A DNA stretch of 64,000 bases from Chroococcidiopsis sp. TS-821 (GCF_002939305.1 NZ_MVDI01000001.1:372001-436000), one strand, 5' to 3'. Shown: positions 39,459-49,810, counted from the first letter of the stretch. Program-made: numbers and translations. The notes: generated by a model from the letters alone, not told the origin.

Positions 39459-40121
39459 TTATCCAGGAGTTTTAACTTGACGCGCCATATCCAAAAATGA
39501 GTTCATATTTGGACCTGGACGACGGCGACCGTTTGAACTAGCTGTTGTTGGATTAAGGTACTTAGGCGCAAACGTTGTTTCAGTTTGCGGTTTATTTATT
39601 GTGCTAGTTGCCGATGGTTTAGCTGGTACAGGTTTGACACCCTCGGCTGTTTGCTCTAGTTGTACCTTTGGTGCTTGCGTTGCTGTCGCGGGTTCCTCTG
39701 CTTTAGTAGATTTAGCAGCTATCGCTGGTTGTTCAGCTTCCTTAGAGTTAGCCGCTGTTACTGGTTCTTCCGTCTTTTGAGTTACTTCCTTTACTTTAGC
39801 TGCAACGGGTTCAGCCGTCTTCTGCGCTACTTCAGTTACTTTAGCAGTAATCGGTTCAGCTTTCTGAGCCACTTCATTTAATTTTGCGGCAACAGGCTCT
39901 AAGGCTTGTGTTACTTGCTCTTTAACCTTGGTAGGCTGCGTTTCCTCAGCCTCATCTAGTTCCATAAAGTAGCCATTACGTTTTCGCTGCTTTTTAGCAG
40001 GGCTTGCTGTTGACTTGTCTGCTTCTAAACTGGGCTGATTTTTTTGAGACTTCTTGCCACCAAAAAGCCCAATAAAAAATGATAAAATTCCACTGAATAT
40101 ATTTTTGATAAAACCGATCAT
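39459..40121 (-). CDS. Hypothetical protein with N-terminal membrane helix and Ala/Lys/Glu repeats
   Basis: 220 residues. An amphipathic/hydrophobic N-terminus (MIGFIKNIFSGILSFFIGLF) is followed by a basic stretch, then EPVAAKLNEVAQK-type units repeated four or five times (about residues 74-120), predicted to be extended helix or disordered. It ends with a Gly/Arg/Pro-rich segment and MNSFLDMARQVKTPG. Probably a membrane-attached, low-complexity protein. I do not recognise a family. Its 3' end is 16 bp from the convergent TPR gene. Confidence 0.65.
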   Translation of the reverse strand: MIGFIKNIFSGILSFFIGLFGGKKSQKNQPSLEADKSTASPAKKQRKRNGYFMELDEAEETQPTKVKEQVTQALEPVAAKLNEVAQKAEPITAKVTEVAQKTAEPVAAKVKEVTQKTEEPVTAANSKEAEQPAIAAKSTKAEEPATATQAPKVQLEQTAEGVKPVPAKPSATSTINKPQTETTFAPKYLNPTTASSNGRRRPGPNMNSFLDMARQVKTPG

Positions 40122-40959
40122 GACAACCGCTCCTAGCGTTGACGCGCTAAACTCAACTGTAACTTTAGATAACTAAGACAAAATGTTACCTTTTATTTAG
40201 CCTTGATTTACCTTAATTTGATGATTAATCGCACAAAAAGCGTTATAACCAGCACCCTCATCTCTGGGCAGAGCTTCCTAAAATTCCTTTACATTTAGGC
40301 AACCGAGTATTTCAGGCAACTGAAGCCTAAGATACAAACTGCAATTAATTATGAGATTTTCACGGAGATCGAGCAAGATTTTTATACTTTTTTTAACATA
40401 AATTTACTTCTAGCAGCGTACAGCACAAATGCTCAATACTTGATGCACAATTCATGGTTATAAGCACCTAAATAAGCGGGTAAGTATAATTAAATATCAC
40501 ACAATATTTATCGGGTAATAGGTTAAGTTTTTAGTGCTCAGCATTTAGCAACTTCCCCCCTGCTGAAGAACTGGACAGATGCTACCAACTAGCAGTGCAT
40601 CAAGTTTATCAAGCAACAAAGCTGCCCAGCAACACGCTACCTAAACACTGTCCTTGAACAGTTGCTCAAGTTTTCGATCGAAACTGGTTGCCAAATTAAT
40701 TTCAGGTAGAGGCTGAAAAGTTATTTAATAGGAACTAGTTGAAAATTGATATGCAGTGCAAAAGCATTTACAGCAGGGGTCAGGGGTTAAACTATAGGCA
40801 AGGGAAATCACTACGAGCTTCGATAATGCCTTAACTCTATATATCAAGTATCGTGCAATGGATCGCGAGGAATTGCCGCCGCTCGAAATAATGAATCATC
40901 AATAAGTGGCAGAATTATGTAAAATTGCCACATCTTGATTTGTCAGTTTGTCATTCAAA
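40122..40959. other. 838-bp non-coding region
   Basis: AT-rich, no frame or RNA that I can support. Contains an AGGGGTCAGGGGT word near 40780. It ends at the partial tRNA-Phe copy. Confidence 0.4.
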
Positions 40960-41008
40960 TGCCAGGAGCCGGATTTGAACCAGGGACACGAGGATTTTCA
41001 ATCCACTA
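40960..41008 (-). pseudogene. 3' fragment of tRNA-Phe
   Basis: Matches the first 48-49 plus-strand positions of the functional tRNA-Phe at 41287-41360 with four mismatches: acceptor 3' strand, T arm, variable loop and anticodon arm with loop TTGAAAA. The D arm and 5' acceptor strand are missing; the sequence beyond 41008 is unrelated. Mismatches break one T-arm pair and the top of the anticodon stem. Same orientation as the real gene, 278 bp on its 3' side. Confidence 0.8.
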
Positions 41009-41286
41009 GTCTAGTACGTAAAAACAAGGGTTCCAGCTCGTGCTAAAACCCATTGGACTAAATTTGGCTTAAATCCTCGTCTATATACGAGGCTATCGGG
41101 GTAACTCCTTGCTGTCGCCAGGGAAAAATCTAAAGTCAAGAATCTGATCCGCTGAGTAAGGACACTCTGCAGGAAACACGTCCGATAACCCCGTTTCATC
41201 CTTAAGCCGTGCTTAATTTTTATTCATCTGGATAAAATCTGGTTCATAGATGAGTTATGGAGCGTGGGAATACTCACCTAAGCAGA

Positions 41287-41360
<74 letters not shown>

Positions 41361-41425
41361 GGTGTGTTTTTTTGCGCTTAACTAATGTAGCAAATTGGTA
41401 TTGGCTTTGCAAGTAGATTTTTGAA

Positions 41426-42280
41426 TTAAGCCGCTTTGAATCTTAACTTTGTCCAACCAAAGACACCAATAAATACTAAAAACTGAATGAGAACGATGCT
41501 TGGACCTGAAGCAAAATTTAAAATACCTGACACAAGCATTCCCACAATGCTGCTAATAGCACCAATCAGCACAGACATCGCTAAAAAGCGAATAAAGCGA
41601 TCGCTTGCTAGTTTAGCCGTAGCCGCAGGAATGACAAGAAAAGCATTGACCAGCAAAACACCAACCGCTTTAATCGCGATCGCCACCGCAAAAGACAGCA
41701 GGACAACAAAGGCATAACGATAAAATTGCACTGGGATACCCTGAACTTGAGCTACAGCAGGGTTAAGAGTCAGCAAAATTTGTTGTCGTAGTGTCAGTAA
41801 AAGAAAAAGGCTGCTACCAATAAGTATAAGCAGTGTCAAAACCAAGTCAGTCGGGTTAATTGCTAGAATATCTCCAAACAAAACTGACATCAAGTTACCT
41901 CGGTAGCCTTGAATGAAGCTGCTGAGAATAACACCAACCGCTAAAGCCCCTGATAAGACAATACTTAAAACGCTATCGCTTGCTATGTCGGTTTGGTCGA
42001 TTAAGTAAAGGACAACTAAGCCGAATACCAATGTAAAAGGTATTAACATCCACGTAGGATTTATCTGTAGCAACACGCCTAAGGTCACGCCAACTAACGC
42101 TGCATGACCTACAGCATGACTAAAAAAAGACAACTGTCGCAAAGTGACAAAGCTACCTAGCAAACCACCAAGGATTCCCATTAACATCGCACCCGCGATC
42201 GCGCGTTGCATGAACGGAAACTGTAGTAAAGTCCACAAATCATTATTTGCAATAACCGCTAATTGTTCTACAGTGTCCAT
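41426..42280 (-). CDS. znuB: Zinc/manganese-type metal ABC transporter permease
   Basis: 284 residues from the ATG at 42280; a TTG at 42325 would add 15 residues. About eight membrane segments of the ABC-3 family, with GLLGSFVTLRQLSFFSHAVGHAALVG and KAVGVLLVNAFLVIPAATA as family hallmarks. The ATPase and metal-binding partners are not adjacent downstream: the next feature is tRNA-Phe. Divergent from an SmtB-type regulator with Zn-ligand residues, so zinc is the likeliest metal. Confidence 0.85.
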   Translation of the reverse strand: MDTVEQLAVIANNDLWTLLQFPFMQRAIAGAMLMGILGGLLGSFVTLRQLSFFSHAVGHAALVGVTLGVLLQINPTWMLIPFTLVFGLVVLYLIDQTDIASDSVLSIVLSGALAVGVILSSFIQGYRGNLMSVLFGDILAINPTDLVLTLLILIGSSLFLLLTLRQQILLTLNPAVAQVQGIPVQFYRYAFVVLLSFAVAIAIKAVGVLLVNAFLVIPAATAKLASDRFIRFLAMSVLIGAISSIVGMLVSGILNFASGPSIVLIQFLVFIGVFGWTKLRFKAA

Positions 42281-42419
42281 AGGGATAGTTAGAAAACTAA
42301 TCAGTTTTGTGCAGCCACTTTTCAAAATAATTGCATAGACTTAGCGTTTTTTGAGACTCTGGTGGGAAAGTTTCTCTAGGGCGACACAGACCCATTCAAA
42401 TCATCTCAGCTAAAAACAG

Positions 42420-42436
42420 TTCAGCGAGTAGCTCAA
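42420..42436. promoter_or_regulatory. Candidate SmtB-type operator between znuB and the regulator
   Basis: TTCAGC GAGTA GCTCAA, an imperfect inverted repeat (one mismatch per arm) in the 200-bp divergent promoter region, 44 bp before the regulator ATG. SmtB/ZiaR sites are imperfect inverted repeats of a TGANCA-like core, so this is a moderate match. Confidence 0.35.
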
Positions 42437-42480
42437 GTTATACTTGGAGTGTCTAGGTCAAATAGTTAATTGATTGTCAA

Positions 42481-42891
42481 ATGTCATCAACCAATACTGC
42501 CAATTCAGTATTAAAGAACTCTACCCAGGATGAAGCGCTTAAGTGTCATCCACCACATCCAGTTGATGTAGATAGCGTACATTGTCTGCAACATCGAATT
42601 CTCAATACTGAAAAAGCGCAGCGAATGGCAGAGTTTTTTAGCTTGCTCGGAGACCCTAACCGACTGCGAATTTTGTCACTTTTAGCCGCACAAGAACTTT
42701 GCGTATGTGACTTAGCAGCAGCTCTAGACATGAGCGAATCAGCAGTTTCGCATCAACTGCGTACTCTCAGAACAATGCGCTTAGTCAGCTACCGCAAGCA
42801 AGGACGCAACGTATTTTACCATCTTGAAGATAGCCACGTGCTGAATCTTTATCAGTCAGTTACCGAACATCTCGATGAGATCGCAGACTAG
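42481..42891 (+). CDS. SmtB/ZiaR-type zinc-responsive ArsR-family repressor
   Basis: 136 residues. Winged-helix fold with recognition region [14 protein letters not shown]. Metal sites: an alpha-5 set Asp117, His119, His130, Glu133 with exactly the spacing of SmtB Asp104/His106/His117/Glu120; an alpha-3 CVCDL pair (Cys74, Cys76) as in ZiaR; and an N-terminal Cys/His cluster (Cys22, His23, His26, His34, Cys35). Together these predict Zn binding. It is divergent from znuB and converges with the SDR gene, sharing a 4-bp CTAG overlap at the stop codons. Confidence 0.9.
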   Translation: MSSTNTANSVLKNSTQDEALKCHPPHPVDVDSVHCLQHRILNTEKAQRMAEFFSLLGDPNRLRILSLLAAQELCVCDLAAALDMSESAVSHQLRTLRTMRLVSYRKQGRNVFYHLEDSHVLNLYQSVTEHLDEIAD

Positions 42892-43703
42892 TCTTTTTGC
42901 TGCTTCAACCCTCTGCGAAAGACTAACTGCATTAATCCAGGAAATAGCCCGTAAGCAGCTTTGGAAATATTTGCAGAACCCACTAACACTTCTTCGCGCT
43001 GGTGCTTCACAGCTTCCCAAACAGCTTTAGCAACATCTTCGGGTTTTTCAATAATAGGGGTACTGAGAAGTTGGTTAAGCTGATCGAGGCGTGCTTGTGC
43101 GTCTTGTCGATCTTTACCGCGAAGAATAGCACGTTCTACAAAATTGCTTTTGATAATACTCGGATAAATTCCACCAACATGAATTCCCTTTGGCTTGAGT
43201 TCCGAATGCAGCGCTTCGGTTAAACCTGTAATTGCATACTTACTTGTTGTGTATGGTACAAGGTAGGGAAGGGGAACTTTACCACCAATCGAACTTATAT
43301 TAATAATTGTGCCAGTTCCTTGGGCAAGAAAATGCGGTAGTAATGCATGAATTGTATGAATATATCCCCACAGGTTAGTATCGAGCGTTTGATGCCAATC
43401 TTCTAATGAGAACTCTTCTACAGGACCGGAAATGTAAATGCCTGCATTGTTAACGAGTACGTTAATTGTACCGTAATGGTCTAATGCTTTACTTGCTAAG
43501 GATTTAACTTGCTCTGGATCGCGGACGTCTGTCGGAATGGCGATCGCCTGGCGACCAAGACTGCGAATTTCTTCAGCTACGGCTTGTAATGGTTCTGGCT
43601 GTCTCGCGGCTAGGACTAAATCGTATCCTTTACGCGCAAATAATAGCGCCGTCGCCTTGCCAATACCTTGCGAAGCACCCGTAATTAAAACTGTAGTCGC
43701 CAT
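42888..43703 (-). CDS. Short-chain dehydrogenase/reductase
   Basis: 271 residues from the ATG at 43703; an upstream TTG at 43733 is less likely. Classical SDR: cofactor motif [14 protein letters not shown] (TGxxxGIG), NNAG, catalytic Ser in INISSIGG and [11 protein letters not shown] (Tyr-x3-Lys). The C-terminal half has [15 protein letters not shown], typical of the DltE/YdfG-like group. Substrate unknown. Confidence 0.9.
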   Translation of the reverse strand: MATTVLITGASQGIGKATALLFARKGYDLVLAARQPEPLQAVAEEIRSLGRQAIAIPTDVRDPEQVKSLASKALDHYGTINVLVNNAGIYISGPVEEFSLEDWHQTLDTNLWGYIHTIHALLPHFLAQGTGTIINISSIGGKVPLPYLVPYTTSKYAITGLTEALHSELKPKGIHVGGIYPSIIKSNFVERAILRGKDRQDAQARLDQLNQLLSTPIIEKPEDVAKAVWEAVKHQREEVLVGSANISKAAYGLFPGLMQLVFRRGLKQQKD

Positions 43704-44576
43704 GATTTTGTCATTTTGATGCTGTACCCACAAGATCTATTAGCTAGCGCCAATTTCTGCTGTACCTCTCTCTGTTGGCAGAAATCTCTATCCCCATCAC
43801 TGCCAAAGCTCATTTGTTTTTTAGTAGAGAGCCGAAACATCTCATAAGTGCATTTAGGGCTGCAAACCTTTTTGGGAGAAGTTATTTATCTGGAATGTAA
43901 AAGCCTTCTGTTTCCTACCTTTGGTATTTCTTCAGTCATTGAAATTGCGGCGATCGCTTACCCAACACTGTTGGCATAAATACTTATAGAATTTATCAGC
44001 ATTAATTATAAAACTTATGGAGAGATGATTACTACGATCTATCGCCGTATATATTAGTACTTGACAAATTCAATGACTTAGTATACACAATGGCTTCTTG
44101 ACTCAAGGAATAACCGAGATTTGCTCAATTTTATGACTAAAGAAAGACTGCAAGGCTCTGTTTGATGCTATGATAAGAAATGTAAAGTTAAGTAAAAAAG
44201 GAAGCTTTTAGGATAGATAAATCGAGTCGTCACAATTCTTAATTCTAAGGAAAATAAGCAAGAAAGCTTCTGATTTTTTCTGTTAAATATACTGAACTTC
44301 AGAATAATTACCTCATTTTACGAGGTAAGAGACCTATACTTTTTAGCTAGTATACTATGCTGTGAAGTATTATTTTTTGGCGTCTTAATTTATTTATAAA
44401 TAATTGCAATGCTTGGTATTTGTTATATCAAAATATCAATTTTGGCGATATTTTTTGATTACAACGGGCTGCAATAAAGTTTAAAGCTAAGCGCAATCAA
44501 TAGAGATTTAACAGTGGCAAAAGCACAGGATTAAATCGTCCTGATTTTTTTTGCTGAGTAACAACATGACGAATAA
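43704..44576. other. 873-bp AT-rich gap before crtW
   Basis: No gene or RNA found. An inverted repeat ATTTCTGC (43753-43760) with GCAGAAAT (43778-43785) lies just upstream of the SDR gene. From about 43960 to the end the region lacks HIP1 octamers, as does crtW itself. Confidence 0.5.
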
Positions 44577-45362
44577 ATGAAAAATACTAGTCTTGATAAG
44601 ATGAGTCAATCTATTACTAAACTGCCAAATAAATTACAGCAAAAAAATCAGAGTATAAACACATATCAATGTCTCTTAGTTGCTATCTTAGTCATTTCCT
44701 CTTGGGCTGGAAGCTTGGCTTATCTCCTTACTATAGATATTTCAAATATGCCCAGTATTATATTTATACCTGCGATACTTTTTCAAACATTCTTGTATAC
44801 AGGTCTTTTTATTACGGCTCATGATGCTATGCATGGAGTTGTTTTTCCTGAGAATATTAAAGTGAATAACTTCATCGGCTCATTAGCCGTAGTACTATAC
44901 GCGCTTTTTTCTTATAAAAAACTTCTCAAAGCGCACTGGCAACATCACCAAAATCCAGCTAGCGAACTAGATCCAGATTTTCATAATGGTCAAGAAACGA
45001 ACTTTTTGAGTTGGTATTTTCACTTTATGAAAAAATACTGGAGTTGGTGGAGGATATTGGGGTTAGTTGTTATATTTTATCTAGCAAGTTGTGTACTGCA
45101 TTTGCCCGAAAAAAATTTAACTTTGTTTTGGGTAGTTCCTTCTATTTTGAGTTCCGTGCAGCTATTTTATTTTGGAACCTTCTTGCCACATCGAGAGCCA
45201 GTAGGCGGATATACAAATATTCATAAAGCCCAAAGTAATCCGCTACCTGTTTTTTGGTCATTCATTACTTGCTATCATTTTGGTTATCATCGAGAACATC
45301 ACGAATATCCAAATGTTCCTTGGTGGAAATTGCCAGAGGTATACAAAAAAGCTAAGGTTTAA
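44577..45362 (+). CDS. crtW: Beta-carotene ketolase, fatty-acid-desaturase superfamily
   Basis: Adds 4-keto groups to beta-carotene giving echinenone and canthaxanthin. 261 residues, four membrane segments. Di-iron histidine boxes: HDAMHG (82-87), HWQHHQNP, HREHHEYPNVPWW near the end, and the CrtW-specific FGTFLPHRE. The start is uncertain: ATG at 44577 or an in-frame ATG at 44601. The gene is AT-rich and free of HIP1, unlike its surroundings. Canthaxanthin is a pigment bound by helical carotenoid proteins, two of which are encoded at 51.6-52.8 kb. Confidence 0.93.
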   Translation: MKNTSLDKMSQSITKLPNKLQQKNQSINTYQCLLVAILVISSWAGSLAYLLTIDISNMPSIIFIPAILFQTFLYTGLFITAHDAMHGVVFPENIKVNNFIGSLAVVLYALFSYKKLLKAHWQHHQNPASELDPDFHNGQETNFLSWYFHFMKKYWSWWRILGLVVIFYLASCVLHLPEKNLTLFWVVPSILSSVQLFYFGTFLPHREPVGGYTNIHKAQSNPLPVFWSFITCYHFGYHREHHEYPNVPWWKLPEVYKKAKV

Positions 45363-45446
45363 CGAGCGAATTTCAAAGGTAGTTTTTTGTCTTCACACAA
45401 CTGCTATTTATAATAAGCTTACAAGGACATAACCAAATTTACGATT

Positions 45447-46259
45447 GTGACAAAATCAAAGATCCCTGTTGCTTTAACAATTGCTGGTTCCGATAGTGGT
45501 GGTGGTGCAGGAATTCAAGCAGATTTACGCACGTTTGCTTTTCATTGCGTTCATGGTACGAGTGCGATTACTTGCATAACGGCACAAAATACATTAGGAG
45601 TGACGCGTGTTGACGCGCTACCAGCCGACGCTGTGATTGCACAGATACAAGCAGTTGTTGAAGATATTGGAATTCAAGCTGCAAAAACAGGAATGTTGTT
45701 AAATCAAGAGATTATCACAGCAGTTACCCAGCAAGTAAAAGAGTTAGAAATTCAGAATTTGGTTGTCGATCCCGTGATGGTATCGCGTACAGGCGCGCAG
45801 TTAATTGACGATGCGGCGGTTGCGAGTTTGCGAGATTTAATTTCGTTAGCAACGATTGTCACTCCGAATAAGTACGAAGCGCAGTTGTTAAGCGGTTTAG
45901 AAATTCATACCATCGATGACATGCGCGCAGCGGCGGGGCAAATTTATCGCCTCGGTGCAAAAGCAGTTTTAGTTAAAGGCGGCGGAATGACAGGTAGTCT
46001 GCGTGGCGTGGATGTGTGGTTTGACGGACAGCGCTGGGAAACTTTAACAACGATGCAGGTAGACACAAATAATACGCATGGTACGGGTTGTACTTTAGCT
46101 GCTGCGATCGCGGCTCATCTGGCGCTGGGAAGTGATACCTTGAGTGCTGTCCGCCGTGCGAAAGAGTATGTGACTGCGGCGCTGCAATACGCGTTAGATA
46201 TTGGTGGCGGATCTGGACCTGTAGGACACTTTTTTCCGTTGTTAGCAATGGATAGCTAA
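45447..46259 (+). CDS. thiD: Hydroxymethylpyrimidine (phosphate) kinase
   Basis: Two successive phosphorylations of HMP in thiamine biosynthesis. 270 residues from a GTG at 45447. Ribokinase-like fold with GSDSGGGAGIQADL (14-27), VVDPVMVSRTGAQLI and the ATP/anion motif NTHGTGCTLAAAIA near residue 210. No thiamine genes adjoin it and no TPP riboswitch is present upstream. Length is normal. Confidence 0.95.
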   Translation: MTKSKIPVALTIAGSDSGGGAGIQADLRTFAFHCVHGTSAITCITAQNTLGVTRVDALPADAVIAQIQAVVEDIGIQAAKTGMLLNQEIITAVTQQVKELEIQNLVVDPVMVSRTGAQLIDDAAVASLRDLISLATIVTPNKYEAQLLSGLEIHTIDDMRAAAGQIYRLGAKAVLVKGGGMTGSLRGVDVWFDGQRWETLTTMQVDTNNTHGTGCTLAAAIAAHLALGSDTLSAVRRAKEYVTAALQYALDIGGGSGPVGHFFPLLAMDS

Positions 46260-46422
46260 AAAACTACAAAGCTTGTTTTTTACTTTTTTCTAAGTAGCTA
46301 CAAAACTAAGGCAAGATCGACTATTCTTTTGTGCATAACCTTACAGGATGGCTGAATCCGATCGCTGACTAACACCGATCTGGCTAGCCTGATGAAGTTC
46401 TGTTCTTTATGCCAAGGCATCG

Positions 46423-46938
46423 ATGCGATTGAGTACAACCCCTAGCCCTAATTCTACCTCTGGAAGACACGACTCACCCTCGGTACCGCTTTCGGTATAC
46501 AAGGAACTTGCTGCACAACTGCAAGCGACAGAAGCCAAAATTAACTTGCTGAGTGCAGAAAATTACGCGTTAGCCAAACAAAATCAGCAACTGCGACAAG
46601 AAATCGAAACCGCTGTTCAGTCGGTTATCCGGCTGCAACAAATCGTTGATAGTACGCCACCATATAGCCGCAGTCATCATGCTACTCCACCTGCTGCGTC
46701 TTCGCGGTCAACGCAGCGCCGCAAAAAAACAGTCAAGCCGATGACAGTACTACCAAAGCAAACAAGTACAGTTGGACGCTTACATACAGAACAAGCAGAC
46801 GGGCGCTATCGCCGTCGCGCGTCTCCAACGGCTTCAGAAGTGAACGGTTGGGGCTTGGCGATCGCAATTTTAATCATTGTTGTCTCAGCGTTTGGTGCAG
46901 GTTATCTGATTGTGGGACCACTGCGGTCTAATCGTTGA
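46423..46938 (+). CDS. Hypothetical coiled-coil protein with one C-terminal membrane segment
   Basis: 171 residues. A coiled coil at about residues 27-76 (ELAAQLQATEAKINLLSAEN, QQLRQEIETAVQSVIRLQQI), a basic/Ser-Thr-rich linker with RRKKTVK, and a single transmembrane helix near the end (WGLAIAILIIVVSAFGAGYL). Looks like a cyanobacteria-specific membrane-tethered coiled coil. No function assigned. Confidence 0.7.
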   Translation: MRLSTTPSPNSTSGRHDSPSVPLSVYKELAAQLQATEAKINLLSAENYALAKQNQQLRQEIETAVQSVIRLQQIVDSTPPYSRSHHATPPAASSRSTQRRKKTVKPMTVLPKQTSTVGRLHTEQADGRYRRRASPTASEVNGWGLAIAILIIVVSAFGAGYLIVGPLRSNR

Positions 46939-47189
46939 ATCAGGAAATCTTTTGCCCAAAAACCGCGTACTATTAGTTTAATGTATTATTTGTTACTAAA
47001 TACTGAGATAGTGGGATGCTATTTAAAAATTCATGTTTCACTCACAAGACAAACATTGCACCTGTCATCCTTTTTATGGAAAATAACGAATTGACGGAAT
47101 GTGACATCATCTACTAAATTAACTTTGTTTTAGAACTGATGTGTTAGTAGCTTTTATTTGAATGTTCAGCAAATTTAAGTAAGGAGTGA

Positions 47190-47534
<345 letters not shown>

Positions 47535-47540
47535 CAAAAG

Positions 47541-47690
47541 GCTAGTAGCGAGGGGCGCTTGAGCGAGTGGCTAGTAGCTAGTTGTGAGTGGCTAGTGACT
47601 AGTTACGAGTTTTGAGAGATGCGTTTTGAGTTATATAGAAAACACTATTCCTTCTCTGCACCCCTGCACCCTCTGCTTTCTATATCGCCA
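47541..47690. repeat. CTAGTGACTAGTTACGAG and CCCCTGCACCCTCTGC repeat block
   Basis: Downstream of glnB: repeated GAGTGGCTAGT and CTAGTGACTAGTTACGAG words, then TTTTGAGTTATATAGAAAAC and CTGCACCCCTGCACCCTCTG. The same order (CTAGT words, GAGTT, then a pyrimidine run) occurs at 8400-8465 and 5200-5290, suggesting one composite repeat family. Confidence 0.7.
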
Positions 47691-47692
47691 GC

Positions 47693-48295
47693 CTAAACGC
47701 CAAGTTTGGCGAGTTGGGGAAGTAGCACTTTGAAGGCTTGACCGCGATGGCTGACTTGCTGTTTGACTTCAGGAGGCATTTCAGCAAAAGTCATGTTGTG
47801 ACTTGGTACATAGAAAATCGGGTCATACCCAAAACCGCCACTACCGCGAGGGGCAAAGAGAATTTCACCGCGACAAGTTCCTTGGGTTTGCAGCGCAATT
47901 TCACCATCAGGACGCGCGATCGCGATCGCACAAACAAACTCTGCTTGGCGATTTGCTGCGTTTTCTAATTCGGTCAAGACTCGTTGAATGCGGTCAGCGT
48001 CAGTTTGACCATACCGCGCAGAATACACGCCAGGAGCGCCATTAAGCGCATCAATGGCTAAACCAGAATCATCGGCGATCGCCCACTGACCTGTTGCTTT
48101 TGCTACCGTAGATGCTTTGAGACACGCATTTTCAACAAAAGTACTTCCTGTTTCCTCAACTTCCAAAGCTTCTGGCTTGAGAATTAATTCCCATCCCAAA
48201 CCGACAAGATAAGCTTGCATTTCGCGCAGCTTACCTGGATTACTTGTCGCGACTACGAGTAAATTTGGCTGTTGACTGACAGATACCGCATTCAT
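47693..48295 (-). CDS. rdgB: XTP/dITP diphosphatase (Ham1/RdgB)
   Basis: 200 residues. Removes non-canonical purine nucleotides from the pool. Motifs: VVATSNPGKLREMQ (15-28), WAIADDSGLAIDALNGAPGVYSAR and GFGYDPIFYVP, then SHRGQAF at the C-terminus. Length and start are normal. A short CAGAGGGGTAGAGGGGCAG repeat precedes it at 48300-48335. Confidence 0.96.
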   Translation of the reverse strand: MNAVSVSQQPNLLVVATSNPGKLREMQAYLVGLGWELILKPEALEVEETGSTFVENACLKASTVAKATGQWAIADDSGLAIDALNGAPGVYSARYGQTDADRIQRVLTELENAANRQAEFVCAIAIARPDGEIALQTQGTCRGEILFAPRGSGGFGYDPIFYVPSHNMTFAEMPPEVKQQVSHRGQAFKVLLPQLAKLGV

Positions 48296-48376
48296 ATCGG
48301 CAGCAGAGGGGTAGAGGGGCAGAGGGGCAGAGGAGAAATTATTTGTAGCTCTTTTTTAAGGAATATCGCTTCCCTC

Positions 48377-49810
48377 TCACCCACCTGCCCACTGTTTCGC
48401 CCAAGCTAAGGTACGATGGACTTGTTGCATTGTAGGAGCTTCACAATACAAGCGTAGAACGGGTTCTGTTCCACTAAAACGAATCATTAACCAACTGTTA
48501 TCGGCTAAGCGGAACTTATAGCCATCGATGCTAAGACAATCTTGAACGCGTTCGCCCGCGATTTCGCTTGGCGGTTGATTTTGGAGTTGCGCTAACAATC
48601 GCGATCGCACTTCCATACTAGCGAGTGGCAAATCAATGCGATCGTAGGCAGAAGTAAAATTAGTTTTTGCCTGTAATTGACGATATAAATCGCTTAAATC
48701 GGTTTGCGAAGTGGCGATCGCTTCGAGGACGTACAACGCAGATAACAAAGCATCGCGTTCGGGAATATGCGTTCCATAACCGATTCCGCCCGATTCCTCA
48801 CCGCCTAGTAACACCTGAGTTTCTAACATGCGATCGGCGATGTATTTATAACCAATCGGTGTTTCATAAACAGATAATTGGTGTAAAGCAGCAACTTTAG
48901 GAATTAAATCCGAACCACTCACCGTTTTCACAATCTCGCCAGTCAAACCGCGCTCAACTGCTAGGTGTTCGATGAGGATTGGAATTAAAACTTGCGAACT
49001 CAAGAAATTTCCTTGTCCATCTACCGCAGCAATGCGATCGGCATCGCCATCAAAGACTAATCCTACCGCTAAAGCGCCAGCAGCGCTTCTTTGGTGCGAT
49101 CGCATCAAGCGAAATAAACGTGATAAGTAACGCGGTAGCGGTTCCGGCGCACCGCCACCAAACAGAGGATCGCGATCGCTATTGATTTCCTCGATGGGTA
49201 CTCCCAAGATCTGCGACAACCCGCCAGACGCAGCACCGTGCATTGCATCTGCAAATACACTCAACTTTCCTTGCGTAATACAAGCGCGAATTTTTTCAAT
49301 ATCGACTTTCGCGCGTAAGGTTTCGCAGTAGTTTTGCCAAGGGTTAAAGTGCGATATCTTGCCCGTTGTCTGGGTAGGTAATGGTTCACTCAGCAATGCT
49401 TCAATGTTTCGCGTGACTTCCGGCGGAACCGAACCACCAAAAGCACCTTTGACCTTTAATCCTAGATAGCTACCAGGATTGTGACTTGCTGTAATGACTA
49501 ATGCACCTAATGCATTATGCTGCTTTGCTGCTAAGCTAAACGCTGGGGTAGGAGCGTAAGTTTCTGAAAGCAAGACATCAAAACCAGCTTCGGTGACGGC
49601 TTTTGCGGCTTTTTGGGCAAACACTTCTGCCATAAAGCGACGGTCATAACCCACAATAACCGTATTGCTACCCGTATCGCCATACGTTTGCGATAATACT
49701 TTTGCTGCGATCGGCGCAACTAGCGAAAGATTATCAAAGGTAAACTCATCACCAATGATTCCTCGCCAACCGTCTGTACCAAATTTGATTGCATTTCCAG
49801 CAACTGGCAT
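48377..49810 (-). CDS. Phosphoglucomutase/phosphomannomutase family protein
   Basis: 477 residues of the alpha-D-phosphohexomutase superfamily. Phosphoserine loop TASHNPGSY (Ser108 region), metal loop FDGDADRIAAVD, sugar-specificity loop GGEESGGIG and phosphate-binding RFSGTEPVLRLY. Interconverts hexose 1- and 6-phosphates; which sugar is not certain, though the GEESGG loop fits glucose/mannose rather than GlcN. On the same strand as rdgB with an 81-bp repeat-containing gap. Confidence 0.92.
   Translation of the reverse strand: MPVAGNAIKFGTDGWRGIIGDEFTFDNLSLVAPIAAKVLSQTYGDTGSNTVIVGYDRRFMAEVFAQKAAKAVTEAGFDVLLSETYAPTPAFSLAAKQHNALGALVITASHNPGSYLGLKVKGAFGGSVPPEVTRNIEALLSEPLPTQTTGKISHFNPWQNYCETLRAKVDIEKIRACITQGKLSVFADAMHGAASGGLSQILGVPIEEINSDRDPLFGGGAPEPLPRYLSRLFRLMRSHQRSAAGALAVGLVFDGDADRIAAVDGQGNFLSSQVLIPILIEHLAVERGLTGEIVKTVSGSDLIPKVAALHQLSVYETPIGYKYIADRMLETQVLLGGEESGGIGYGTHIPERDALLSALYVLEAIATSQTDLSDLYRQLQAKTNFTSAYDRIDLPLASMEVRSRLLAQLQNQPPSEIAGERVQDCLSIDGYKFRLADNSWLMIRFSGTEPVLRLYCEAPTMQQVHRTLAWAKQWAGG

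Noticed and set aside
41011-41199. 62-codon minus-strand frame and a CCTCGT/ACGAGG hairpin between the tRNA fragment and tRNA-Phe; possible tRNA intron
   Set aside because: The 5' half of a second tRNA could not be recognised convincingly and no group I intron core is visible; an attachment-site scar explains the arrangement better.
46321-46400. TPP riboswitch-like CTGATGA / GGCTGA words near thiD
   Set aside because: They lie downstream of thiD and do not form the conserved thi-box arms.
47101-47114. NtcA site for glnB (GTG-N8-TAC)
   Set aside because: One consensus base differs and no TAN3T box lies 22 bp downstream; kept only as a note in the glnB entry.
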